From assembly GCA_016200025.1 (NCBI GenBank), contig JACQFO010000043.1:1-6082 (forward strand): a stretch of 6,082 bases of DNA. Direction: 5' to 3'. Positions within the stretch are counted from its first letter, which is position 1; each line of letters starts with the position of its first letter. The notes beneath the pieces are model-generated. The model was not told where the DNA came from. It ran no database searches and saw only the letters and a program-made list of their open reading frames with translations. Source of the DNA: Nitrososphaerota archaeon. Lineage in GTDB: Archaea > Thermoproteota > Nitrososphaeria > Nitrososphaerales > Gagatemarchaeaceae. Made by a program: the position numbers and the translations under genes. Below are positions 1-5,357 of this stretch, piece after piece.

Positions 1-366
1 CGCGTGTACACCAACAACGTCCACGAAGTCGCCCAGGTCCTGGGCATCGAAGCCGCCCGCGCCACCCTGGTGAGGGAGGTAATGAGCACCCTCGACGAGC
101 AGGGCCTCGAAGTCGACGTGCGCCACATCTTCCTCGTCGCCGACCTCATGACGTCGAAGGGCTACATCCAGCAGATCGGCAGGCACGGGATCGCAGGCAC
201 GAAGAGCAGCGTCCTCGCCCGGGCCGCCTTCGAAATCACAGTCCCCACCCTCGCCGAAGCGGCGGTCAAGGGCGAGACCGAGGACCTGAAGGGCGTCACC
301 GAGAACGTCATCGTCGGCCTCCCGATACCCGTGGGCACCGGGATGATCGAACTCTACATGAGCTGA
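1..366 (+). CDS. rpoA2: DNA-directed RNA polymerase subunit A'' (C-terminal end, partial)
   Basis: This is the last ~121 residues of archaeal RNA polymerase subunit A'', the piece equivalent to the C-terminal part of bacterial beta prime. It forms part of the jaw/clamp and contributes to the catalytic cleft. The frame is open from the first base, so the gene starts outside the window. Recognisable conserved stretches are VLGIEAARATLVREV (about residues 13-27 of the fragment), the HIFLVADLMTSKG segment, GRHGIAG with SVLARAAFE, and the terminal ENVIVGLPIPVGTGMIELYM. The stop is TGA at 364-366. Six bases separate it from rpl30e in the same frame, the usual archaeal arrangement. The codons are almost all G/C-ending, as in the other host genes here. 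Identity is secure; only the 5' part is missing, because of the window edge. Confidence 0.97.
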   Translation, partial: RVYTNNVHEVAQVLGIEAARATLVREVMSTLDEQGLEVDVRHIFLVADLMTSKGYIQQIGRHGIAGTKSSVLARAAFEITVPTLAEAAVKGETEDLKGVTENVIVGLPIPVGTGMIELYMS

Positions 367-372
367 TTAAGA

Positions 373-675
373 TTGGTAGACAACGCCCACCTCTCCAAAG
401 TCCTCAAGGACGCCATGAAGGCAGGCAAGTCGATTGTCGGGGCCAAGGAGAGCATCGCGGGCATGAAGGGCAGCAAGGCCCTCCTCTTCACCCGCTCCGT
501 CCCCCCCGCCCTCGGCGAGAAGCTGAGGGCCGAAGCCAAGAAGCACGACGTCCCCATAGTCGAGCTACCCCAGACCTCGGCCGAGCTGGCCAGGATGGTC
601 GGCCGGCCCTACCGCGTGTCGGCGATGGCTCTGCGCTCGGTCTCCGAGGCGGACGTCAAGCAGCTCCTGAAGTGA
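373..675 (+). CDS. rpl30e: Ribosomal protein L30e (large subunit)
   Basis: A 100-residue protein of the L7Ae/L30e RNA-binding family, found in the archaeal and eukaryotic large ribosomal subunit and absent from typical bacterial ribosomes. The family signature is clear: DAMKAGKSIVGAKES near the N-terminus, a KALLFTRSVPP strand, and the C-terminal SAELARMVGRPYRVSAMALRS block. Length matches the family (about 100 residues). The start is TTG at 373-375. It is the only start-type codon between the rpoA2 stop at 364-366 and the conserved N-terminal helix, and the next ATG (415) would remove that helix. No good Shine-Dalgarno sequence is visible, so translation is probably coupled to rpoA2 six bases upstream. 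The gene ends 7 bases before nusA. The position between rpoA2 and nusA is the standard archaeal one and supports the call. Confidence 0.95.
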   Translation: MVDNAHLSKVLKDAMKAGKSIVGAKESIAGMKGSKALLFTRSVPPALGEKLRAEAKKHDVPIVELPQTSAELARMVGRPYRVSAMALRSVSEADVKQLLK

Positions 676-682
676 CCCGACG

Positions 683-1126
683 ATGCCCGAGATCAAGCTC
701 TCCTCAGACCAGCTGTCCCTGATGTCGATGTTCCAGGGGATGACCGGGGCCCAGCCCAAGGACTGCGTCATCGACGATAAGATGAACCGCGTCATCTTCG
801 TGGTCGCGAAGGGCCAGATGGGCCTCGCCATCGGGAAGGAAGGGGGCTCAGTCAAGAAGATCGAGAGGGCGGTCCGGCGCCCTGTAGAGGTCGTGGAGTG
901 GTCCGACGACGTCGAGGGCCTCGTCAGGAACTCCCTCGGCGCGAAGTACGTCCACGAAGTCAAGGTCATCGAAAGGCTCGACGGCACCAAGGGCGTCACT
1001 GTCGTAGTCGACGCGCGCAAGAAAGGGGCGGTCCTGGGCCTCGGCGGCCGCAACGCAGAGAAGGTCAGGCTCCTCGCCCGGCGCTACTTCGACGTCGGTA
1101 ACGTCCAGATCACGAGCGAACTCTAA
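683..1126 (+). CDS. nusA: Archaeal NusA-type transcription factor (two KH domains)
   Basis: A 147-residue protein consisting essentially of two KH RNA-binding domains. Archaeal NusA is this short form: it lacks the N-terminal polymerase-binding domain and the S1 domain of bacterial NusA, so the length is normal and not a truncation. The first KH loop is the GLAIGKEGGSVKKIE segment (about residues 47-61; GxxG = GKEG). The second is AVLGLGGRNAEKVRLL (about residues 115-130; GxxG = GLGG). The call rests on these motifs and on the position after rpl30e. The biochemical role in archaea is less settled than in bacteria; it is presumed to bind RNA during transcription elongation or termination. The ATG at 683 follows the rpl30e stop by 7 bases. 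The stop TAA at 1124-1126 is followed directly by an AT-rich promoter-like stretch, which breaks the tight packing of the upstream genes. Confidence 0.95.
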   Translation: MPEIKLSSDQLSLMSMFQGMTGAQPKDCVIDDKMNRVIFVVAKGQMGLAIGKEGGSVKKIERAVRRPVEVVEWSDDVEGLVRNSLGAKYVHEVKVIERLDGTKGVTVVVDARKKGAVLGLGGRNAEKVRLLARRYFDVGNVQITSEL

Positions 1127-1130
1127 ACGA

Positions 1131-1138
1131 TTTAAATA
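1131..1138 (+). promoter_or_regulatory. Archaeal TATA box (TTTAAATA) between nusA and rpsL
   Basis: TTTAAATA is a near-ideal archaeal TATA box, in an AT-rich patch (TAAACGATTTAAATACG) that stands out in GC-rich surroundings. Archaeal start sites normally lie about 25 bases downstream of the box centre, so transcription would begin near 1158-1164. That is next to an ATG at 1165, which is just where a leaderless start codon would be expected. However, that ATG is one frame off from the S12 reading frame that resumes at about 1172. It therefore looks like the original rpsL promoter and possibly start, followed by lost or displaced N-terminal coding sequence. Function is inferred from sequence only. 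Confidence 0.6.
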
Positions 1139-1171
1139 CGATACAGAGGGGCATCGATTCAAGAATGTCAG

Positions 1172-2989
1172 GGCATAGTCCTCGAGAAGGTAGGCATCGA
1201 GTCGAAGCAGCCCAACTCCGCAATCCGCAAGTGCGTAGCTCGGAACACGGCGGTCCTTCTCGACGACAACACCTTCGCGCCGATCAAAGACCTGACCCGA
1301 AATGGTCAGAGCGTTTCATTTCTGAATCTCCAAGACTACACCCTTGGTCGCGCACCCGTGGTCGATCACTTCGATCTGAGCAGGAGAGAGGCACTCAATG
1401 CGGGCACGTATGAAATCGTTACTGAAACGGGGCGCAGGCTTGTCGCGAGCGGGGATCACCCAATCTACACCAAGGCCGGAATTAAAGGCGCCAGAGACTT
1501 GACTTCAGGCGACAGCGTGGTCGTACTCCCAGGAGAGCCCCTGCCGCGGCTCCAAAGCCGCAAGGTCATATTGGACGAAGCAGAAATCAGAGCGGCGGCA
1601 CCCGAACGCTCCGACGTCGACAGAACTGTCAAACATCTCCGAGAGAAGGGCCTGTTGCCACTCCGACTAGATAATGTGAAACTTCCTGAAGTCCTAAGGT
1701 TGGCTGGACACGTTTTCGGAGACGGCACGCTGAGCTACTCGCGAGGGGGCTCTGGATTTGGAGGCAAGTTCATCGCATCGGGCGCCGATGGTGACCTGGG
1801 CTCCGTCGCCCAGGACATGGAAACCTTAGGGTTCCACGCCTCCCCAGTTTACCATGGGACCGCCACCAGCGTTGTCGCCACCTCAAAGGGCGCTCGGACG
1901 ATTTCAGGTTCCTACGCCGTGGTATCTTCGAGTTCCATCGTCCTCTTCACGCTCCTGAAGGCACTGGGCTGCCCCGTCGGTGAGAAATCAACCTCGGCCT
2001 ATCGGGTCCCCGCGTGGGTTCGGTCCGCTCCCCGCTGGGCGAAGGCGGAGTACCTCTCTTCATATTTCGGCAGCGAGCTCGAGAAGCCGAGGTTCAGCGG
2101 GGGAACGATCTCCTCTCCGTCTTTCTCCCTCAGCAAGACGACCGATACCCTTCAGAGCGGTCTCGAATTCGTAGAAGACATCAAGAGCCTCTTGGGAGAG
2201 CTGGAGGTCAAGGTCTCCAGCTCAAGGATAGTTCCCTCTGCAATCAGGAAGGACGGCAGGAAGACTCACAAGATAACAGTCTACATAGCCTCAAACATCA
2301 GGAACCTGGTCAAGCTCTTTGGAAGGATAGGATACAGGTTTGAATCTGATAGACAATCGATGGGCAGGTATTGCTATCAGTTCTTGAAGATGAAAGAAGT
2401 CAGGATGGAGCAGACTAAACGGGCCTACGTCCGTGCAGCCGAGCTGAGAACGCTCGGTCTGACTTACAAAGAGATTGCTCGGGCCCTCCGACACGAAGGC
2501 TTCACCTGGATCCAGACCTTCAATGTGAACCGATGGCTCTGGAACGGAGTCCGGAACCCCGACGCGCTTTACACAACTGTCTCGACCGCGAAGTTCGACG
2601 AATGGCTCGCCAAGGCCAGGGAAAACCTCCCAAGGAACGGGCTCGTCTGGGAGGCGGTTAAGCAAGTAAGCAGGACAAGAAGGCACTATGTCCTCCAAGA
2701 CGTCACGGTCGGCCATCCCAGTCACAACTTCTTCGCCAACGGGATCCTCACCGGAAACTGCGTGCGCATCCAGATAGTCAAGAACGGCAAGCAGGTCACC
2801 GCCTTCCTCCCCGGCGACGGCGCGTTGAACTTCGTCGACGAGCACGACGAGGTCCTCGTCCAGGGGATCGGCGGCTCCATGAAGCGGGCCATGGGCGACA
2901 TCCCCGGGGTCCGGTGGCAGGTCTACAAGGTCAACGGAGTCTCGCTCAACGAGCTGGTCTACGGCCGCAAGGAGAAGCCGAGGAGATAG
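1172..2989 (+). CDS. rpsL: Ribosomal protein S12, intein-interrupted, lacking its N-terminal ~45 residues and start codon
   Basis: S12 sits at the decoding centre of the small subunit. The N-terminal extein resumes at GIVLEKVGIESKQPNSAIRK (1172-1231). The C-terminal extein, 76 residues, runs from CVRIQIVKNGKQVTAFLPGD (2759 onward) to NELVYGRKEKPRR and TAG at 2987-2989. Between them lies a 509-residue intein; joining the two sides restores the family sequence RKCVR. Archaeal S12 is about 140-147 residues. The basic N-terminal region (usually with GLFAxR and RWS..YKRR motifs), about 45 residues, is absent from this window in any frame. The frame is open only from 1136 and contains no ATG, GTG or TTG before 1358, which is inside the intein. 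The coordinates given are the recognisable coding part, not a known start. The gene order nusA-rpsL-rpsG is correct, so this is the native locus. It may be a deletion, an assembly gap or a split gene. Identity is certain; functionality as drawn is not. Confidence 0.9.
   Translation, partial: GIVLEKVGIESKQPNSAIRKCVARNTAVLLDDNTFAPIKDLTRNGQSVSFLNLQDYTLGRAPVVDHFDLSRREALNAGTYEIVTETGRRLVASGDHPIYTKAGIKGARDLTSGDSVVVLPGEPLPRLQSRKVILDEAEIRAAAPERSDVDRTVKHLREKGLLPLRLDNVKLPEVLRLAGHVFGDGTLSYSRGGSGFGGKFIASGADGDLGSVAQDMETLGFHASPVYHGTATSVVATSKGARTISGSYAVVSSSSIVLFTLLKALGCPVGEKSTSAYRVPAWVRSAPRWAKAEYLSSYFGSELEKPRFSGGTISSPSFSLSKTTDTLQSGLEFVEDIKSLLGELEVKVSSSRIVPSAIRKDGRKTHKITVYIASNIRNLVKLFGRIGYRFESDRQSMGRYCYQFLKMKEVRMEQTKRAYVRAAELRTLGLTYKEIARALRHEGFTWIQTFNVNRWLWNGVRNPDALYTTVSTAKFDEWLAKARENLPRNGLVWEAVKQVSRTRRHYVLQDVTVGHPSHNFFANGILTGNCVRIQIVKNGKQVTAFLPGDGALNFVDEHDEVLVQGIGGSMKRAMGDIPGVRWQVYKVNGVSLNELVYGRKEKPRR
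1232..2758 (+). mobile_element. Intein with LAGLIDADG homing endonuclease and HTH domain, inserted in S12
   Basis: A 509-residue self-splicing protein element, Cys1 to Asn509, with Cys as the first C-extein residue. The N-terminal splicing block starts CVARNTAVLLDD at residue 1. Block B is GRRLVASGDHPIYT (67-80) with the conserved His76 and Ser73 in place of the usual Thr. Block F/G is QDVTVGHPSHNFFANGILTGN with His498, a penultimate Gly508 in place of the common His, and Asn509. The endonuclease core has LAGHVFGDG (157-165, acid Asp164) and a second motif EYLSSYFGSEL (273-283). In the second motif the expected Asp position is probably Glu282. A helix-turn-helix-like segment follows (about 396-438, ELRTLGLTYKEIARAL…NRWLWNG). 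The second motif and the HTH recall archaeal RtcB-type inteins from memory. Splicing would need no host factor. Codon choice is visibly more A/T-ending than in flanking genes, suggesting later acquisition by homing. Confidence 0.97.
2981..2986 (+). promoter_or_regulatory. Shine-Dalgarno sequence for rpsG within the rpsL end
   Basis: AGGAGA, which is also the last two Arg codons of S12, lies 5 bases upstream of the GTG at 2992 and matches the anti-Shine-Dalgarno end of 16S rRNA. It decides the rpsG start in favour of GTG 2992 over an in-frame ATG at 2914. That earlier ATG lies deep inside rpsL and would add 26 residues (AGLQGQRSLAQRAG…) that look like out-of-frame S12 translation. Confidence 0.7.
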
Positions 2990-2991
2990 CC

Positions 2992-3603
2992 GTGAGCAAG
3001 CAGTCCCTCGAGTACCCCAACCTCCTCCTCTGGGAGCGCTGGGACACCTCAACTGTGAAGATCTCCGACCCGGGCCTCCAGACCGTCATCGGCCTGAAGC
3101 CCATGCTCGTCCCCCACTCCGGCGGGCGTCACGAGCACAAGAAGTTCGGGAAGACCCGCGTCAACATTGTCGAGAGGCTCGTCAACGAATTGATGCACTT
3201 CGGCAAGAAGTACGCCAAGAACACAGGCAGGATGGGCGGCAAGAAGCAGAAGTCCCTGAACCTCGTCAAGACCGCCTTCGTGATAATCGAGCTCAAGACC
3301 GGCCAGAACCCTGTCCAGCAGCTCGTCCGCGCCATAGAGAACGCAGCCCCCAACGAGGACACCACCAGGCTCAGCTACGGCGGAGTCGTCTACCACCAGT
3401 CCGTCGACATCTCGCCCGTGCGCAGGGTCGACCTCGCCCTCCGCTTCATGTCAGAAGGCGTCCGCGAAGCCTCCTTCGGCTCCCCGCGCCGCATGGAAGA
3501 AGTCCTCGCAGACGAGATAATCCAGGCCGCGGCCGGCGACTCCAACAGCCACTCAGTCAAGAAGAAGAACGAACAGGAACGTGTGGCAATGGCTTCTAGG
3601 TAG
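2992..3603 (+). CDS. rpsG: Ribosomal protein S7 (small subunit)
   Basis: A 203-residue archaeal S7, the protein that nucleates assembly of the 3' major domain of 16S rRNA and lines the head near the E site and mRNA exit. Family stretches are NLLLWERWDTSTVKISDPGL near the N-terminus, MHFGKKYAKNTGRMGGKKQK in the middle, ENAAPNEDTTRLSYGG, and the C-terminal VKKKNEQERVAMASR. The start is GTG 2992, two bases after the rpsL stop at 2987-2989, with AGGAGA five bases upstream, so translation is likely coupled to rpsL. Length and sequence resemble thaumarchaeal S7. The stop TAG at 3601-3603 overlaps the stop of the convergent hydrolase gene. In many archaea EF-1 alpha and S10 follow; here the strand switches instead, so the translation gene string ends at this point. 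Confidence 0.96.
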   Translation: MSKQSLEYPNLLLWERWDTSTVKISDPGLQTVIGLKPMLVPHSGGRHEHKKFGKTRVNIVERLVNELMHFGKKYAKNTGRMGGKKQKSLNLVKTAFVIIELKTGQNPVQQLVRAIENAAPNEDTTRLSYGGVVYHQSVDISPVRRVDLALRFMSEGVREASFGSPRRMEEVLADEIIQAAAGDSNSHSVKKKNEQERVAMASR

Positions 3604-3608
3604 AAGCC
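3591..3608. repeat. Perfect 7-bp inverted repeat over two convergent stop codons
   Basis: GGCTTCT (3591-3597) and AGAAGCC (3602-3608) form a perfect 7-bp stem with the 4-base loop AGGT. The stop of rpsG (TAG 3601-3603, plus strand) and the stop of the hydrolase gene (3596-3598, minus strand) both lie inside it, and the two coding regions overlap by 8 bases here. It could act as a bidirectional 3'-end or RNA-stability element. There is no T-run after it on either strand, so a classical archaeal terminator is not supported. Confidence 0.4.
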
Positions 3609-4315
3609 GGCTCCTCGCCCTTCTCTTCCTGCTTCCTCAACGCCATTCCCTTCAGCTCGTTCTCGAGCTCCGGGGGCTCAGCGACCATCTCCTCCGGCCT
3701 GGAAAGGAACGACCTCACTAGCTGCACCACCTGGGGCGCCCTGAACTTCCCGAGCCTGTGCGACATCCGGAAGTCGTACCTCGGGTCCTTCGCCACCGGG
3801 TCCAGGACCTCCAGCCTCGACGTTCCTATGGCGTCCCTGAGCAGGTAGCCTGCCTTCAGCTGAGTCACCATGTCGTCCTCCGCGTAGACTATGAGCGTCG
3901 GCCTCCTAAGCTTCTGTAGCCTCTTCAACTGCTCCTTGTCGTAGGAGCTGGCGATCAGAACCACTGAACTCACCAGGCCGGGCCAAGCCAGCGCGAGCTC
4001 CAATGCGACCTGTCCTCCCCAGCCGCTCCCCACGAGGCTCAGCCTCTCCACTGACAGCTTCTCGACCAGGTCGCTCAGCACGTGCGCCTGCACCCGGTAG
4101 TCCGGGGTCTCGACGGGCCTCGAAGACCTGCCGTACCCCACCAGGTCCGGGGCAATGACCCTGTAGGAATCCGCCAACGAGAGCATCGGCTCCCAGACCC
4201 TCCAGCTCTCGGTGTGCTCGCTGCCGTGGAGCAGCAACAGGGGATCTCCGCCCCCAGCCGTCGCGTAGTTGACAGTGAATTCGCCCACTTCCACCTGCTT
4301 CTCGGTCGGTTCCAT
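3596..4315 (-). CDS. Alpha/beta-hydrolase-fold protein, cap-less and without the nucleophile serine
   Basis: A 239-residue protein of the alpha/beta-hydrolase superfamily. Visible landmarks in order: a LLLLHGSEHTESWRVWEPM segment (oxyanion-loop HG, residues 26-44), RVIAPDLVGYGRSSRP (52-67), the nucleophile elbow LVGSGWGGQVALELALAWPG (94-113), the acid strand TLIVYAEDDMV (140-150) and a possible catalytic His186 in SHRLGKFRAP. The elbow reads G-S-G-W-G where the superfamily has G-x-S/D/C-x-G, so position 98 is Gly and the nucleophile is missing. Only about 15 residues lie between the elbow strand and the acid strand, so the usual cap domain is absent. The charged tail (about 207-239) resembles no catalytic element. 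It may be a non-enzymatic scaffold or ligand-binding protein, or an enzyme with altered chemistry; the substrate is unknown. Start ATG 4313-4315 is the natural one and lies 49 bases after the deaminase gene. Confidence 0.85.
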   Translation of the reverse strand: MEPTEKQVEVGEFTVNYATAGGGDPLLLLHGSEHTESWRVWEPMLSLADSYRVIAPDLVGYGRSSRPVETPDYRVQAHVLSDLVEKLSVERLSLVGSGWGGQVALELALAWPGLVSSVVLIASSYDKEQLKRLQKLRRPTLIVYAEDDMVTQLKAGYLLRDAIGTSRLEVLDPVAKDPRYDFRMSHRLGKFRAPQVVQLVRSFLSRPEEMVAEPPELENELKGMALRKQEEKGEEPAST

Positions 4316-4335
4316 TAGTCCCGCCCGCCCGCATC

Positions 4336-4350
4336 GCCTTTCAAACCTTT
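4336..4350 (-). promoter_or_regulatory. Possible weak promoter element upstream of the hydrolase gene
   Basis: The 49-base gap between the deaminase-family stop and the hydrolase ATG contains one A/T-rich patch, reading AAAGGTTTGAAAGGC on the minus strand, about 21-35 bases before the ATG. That is the distance expected for a TATA-like element serving a leaderless or near-leaderless message. The match to an archaeal TATA box is poor, so this is a weak suggestion. The alternative is read-through from the guaA operon. Confidence 0.25.
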
Positions 4351-4364
4351 GCTCCCCGGGCTCC

Positions 4365-5357
4365 CTAACGCAGAAACGACGCCTCGAACGCAGTCCTGTT
4401 CGCCTGCAGGACCTCCTCCTCGCTCAGCGCGCCCTCCCTCAGGAGGAACCCCATCTCACGCCTCAGGTTCGTCCCCAACATCTCCGGCCCGTCGGTGTTG
4501 AGAGTAAACTTCACCCCATGCTCCCTCAGGGCCCTCAGTATCCGCTTCATCTCCCCTACGCTCTTCACTACTCCTGTGTTCAGGTTCGAGGTCGGGCACA
4601 CCTCGAGGACCGTCCCGCACTTCTCCAGCGCCTCCATTGTCCCCTCGTCCTCGGCCGCCCTCACCCCGTGTCCTATTCTGTCCGGCTCCAGGTGCTTCAT
4701 CACCTCCTTCACTGATTCGTGCCCTTCGTCCTCACCCGCATGGACCGTCAGCCCCAGGCCCTCCCTCCTCGCCCTCCTGAACAGGCCCGCGTACTCCGAG
4801 TACCTGAACCCCTCTTTTGCAGGCCCGGCCATGTCGATCCCCACCACTCCCCTCGACCTGAAGAGCTTCGCCTTCTCAAAAAGAATCTCGTTGAGCTTCA
4901 GCCCGAAGGTCCGGTCCAGGCAGACTATGATCCCCGTCTTCACGGGATACTCGAGCGAGGCCCTGTCGAGCCCCCTCACCGCAGCCATCATGATGTGGTC
5001 CAGGTCCTGCTCGCCTCCCCTGTTCCTCTTCATCGGGTTGAACCTGAGCTCCAGCAGGGTGATGTTGTTCTTCCTGTACGCCCCGGCAATCGTCTGGTAG
5101 ACCGAGCGCTCGATGGCCGTCGGGCTCGACTGGATCAGCTCAGTCCACTTGAACAGCGAAAGGTAGTCGCTGAAGCTCTTCCTCCTCGCCTTCGAGACCG
5201 TGACCAGGTCTACGAACTCCCAGTAGTCCTTGGTCGGGAGCCTGATACCCTGGGCGTGGGAGATCTCCCACATGACCGCCGGGTCCACCGACCCTCCAAG
5301 GTGCACGTGAAGCTCCGCGAGCTTGGTCTCCGGCCCCAGGCGCCCCAAGCCGATCAC
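4365..5357 (-). CDS. Adenosine deaminase family protein, substrate uncertain
   Basis: A 330-residue TIM-barrel metal-dependent deaminase of the adenosine/AMP deaminase family, which hydrolyses the 6-amino group of purine nucleosides or nucleotides. Metal and catalytic positions are present: H17-x-H19 in ELHVHLGGS, H206 and E209 in TVHAGE, H230 in RIGHG, D289 in LNTDGP, and the conserved CPTSN (254-258). Two substrate-contacting aspartates of classical adenosine deaminase are replaced by glycine. One follows the HxH motif (HVHLG in place of HVHLD; Asp19 in mouse ADA). The other is the second D of the TDDP motif (TDGP; Asp296 in mouse). The first contacts the ribose 5'-OH and the second contacts N7, so a modified or phosphorylated substrate is possible. 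The GTG start at 5355-5357 overlaps the guaA stop by four bases (GTGA), indicating translational coupling and a role in purine metabolism. The family call is firm; 'adenosine deaminase' activity itself is not. Confidence 0.9.
   Translation of the reverse strand: MIGLGRLGPETKLAELHVHLGGSVDPAVMWEISHAQGIRLPTKDYWEFVDLVTVSKARRKSFSDYLSLFKWTELIQSSPTAIERSVYQTIAGAYRKNNITLLELRFNPMKRNRGGEQDLDHIMMAAVRGLDRASLEYPVKTGIIVCLDRTFGLKLNEILFEKAKLFRSRGVVGIDMAGPAKEGFRYSEYAGLFRRARREGLGLTVHAGEDEGHESVKEVMKHLEPDRIGHGVRAAEDEGTMEALEKCGTVLEVCPTSNLNTGVVKSVGEMKRILRALREHGVKFTLNTDGPEMLGTNLRREMGFLLREGALSEEEVLQANRTAFEASFLR

Noticed and set aside
898..1101. A very basic 67-codon frame inside nusA, considered as a possible home for the missing basic S12 N-terminus.
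   Set aside because: It lacks the S12 N-terminal motifs and is an Arg-rich shadow typical of GC-rich coding DNA on top of clear nusA KH domains.
1150..1207. Imperfect direct repeat GGCATCGATTC / GGCATCGAGTC around the S12 break, considered as a rearrangement scar.
   Set aside because: GGCATCGA is a common word here (Gly-Ile-Glu codons; it also occurs near position 43), so it is weak evidence of a recombination event.
1358..1360. GTG at 1358 as the start of a stand-alone 543-residue protein.
   Set aside because: The sequence before it in the same frame is clearly the intein N-terminal splicing block and S12, so this GTG is an internal valine codon.
1165..1413. An 82-codon open frame from the ATG at 1165, correctly spaced after the TATA box.
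   Set aside because: Its product is the out-of-frame reading of the S12 extein and intein N-terminus, and is Arg/Pro/Ser-rich without family features. The ATG may be a relic of the rpsL start, but the frame itself is not a gene.
1232..2758. Possibility that the element is a split (trans-splicing) intein explaining the divided S12.
   Set aside because: Both splicing halves and the endonuclease lie in one unbroken frame, so splicing would be in cis. The missing S12 part lies upstream of the intein and is a separate matter.
2291..3052. Long minus-strand open frame opposite the rpsL C-terminal half.
   Set aside because: It is the antisense shadow of the intein and S12 C-extein, both of which are firmly identified on the plus strand.
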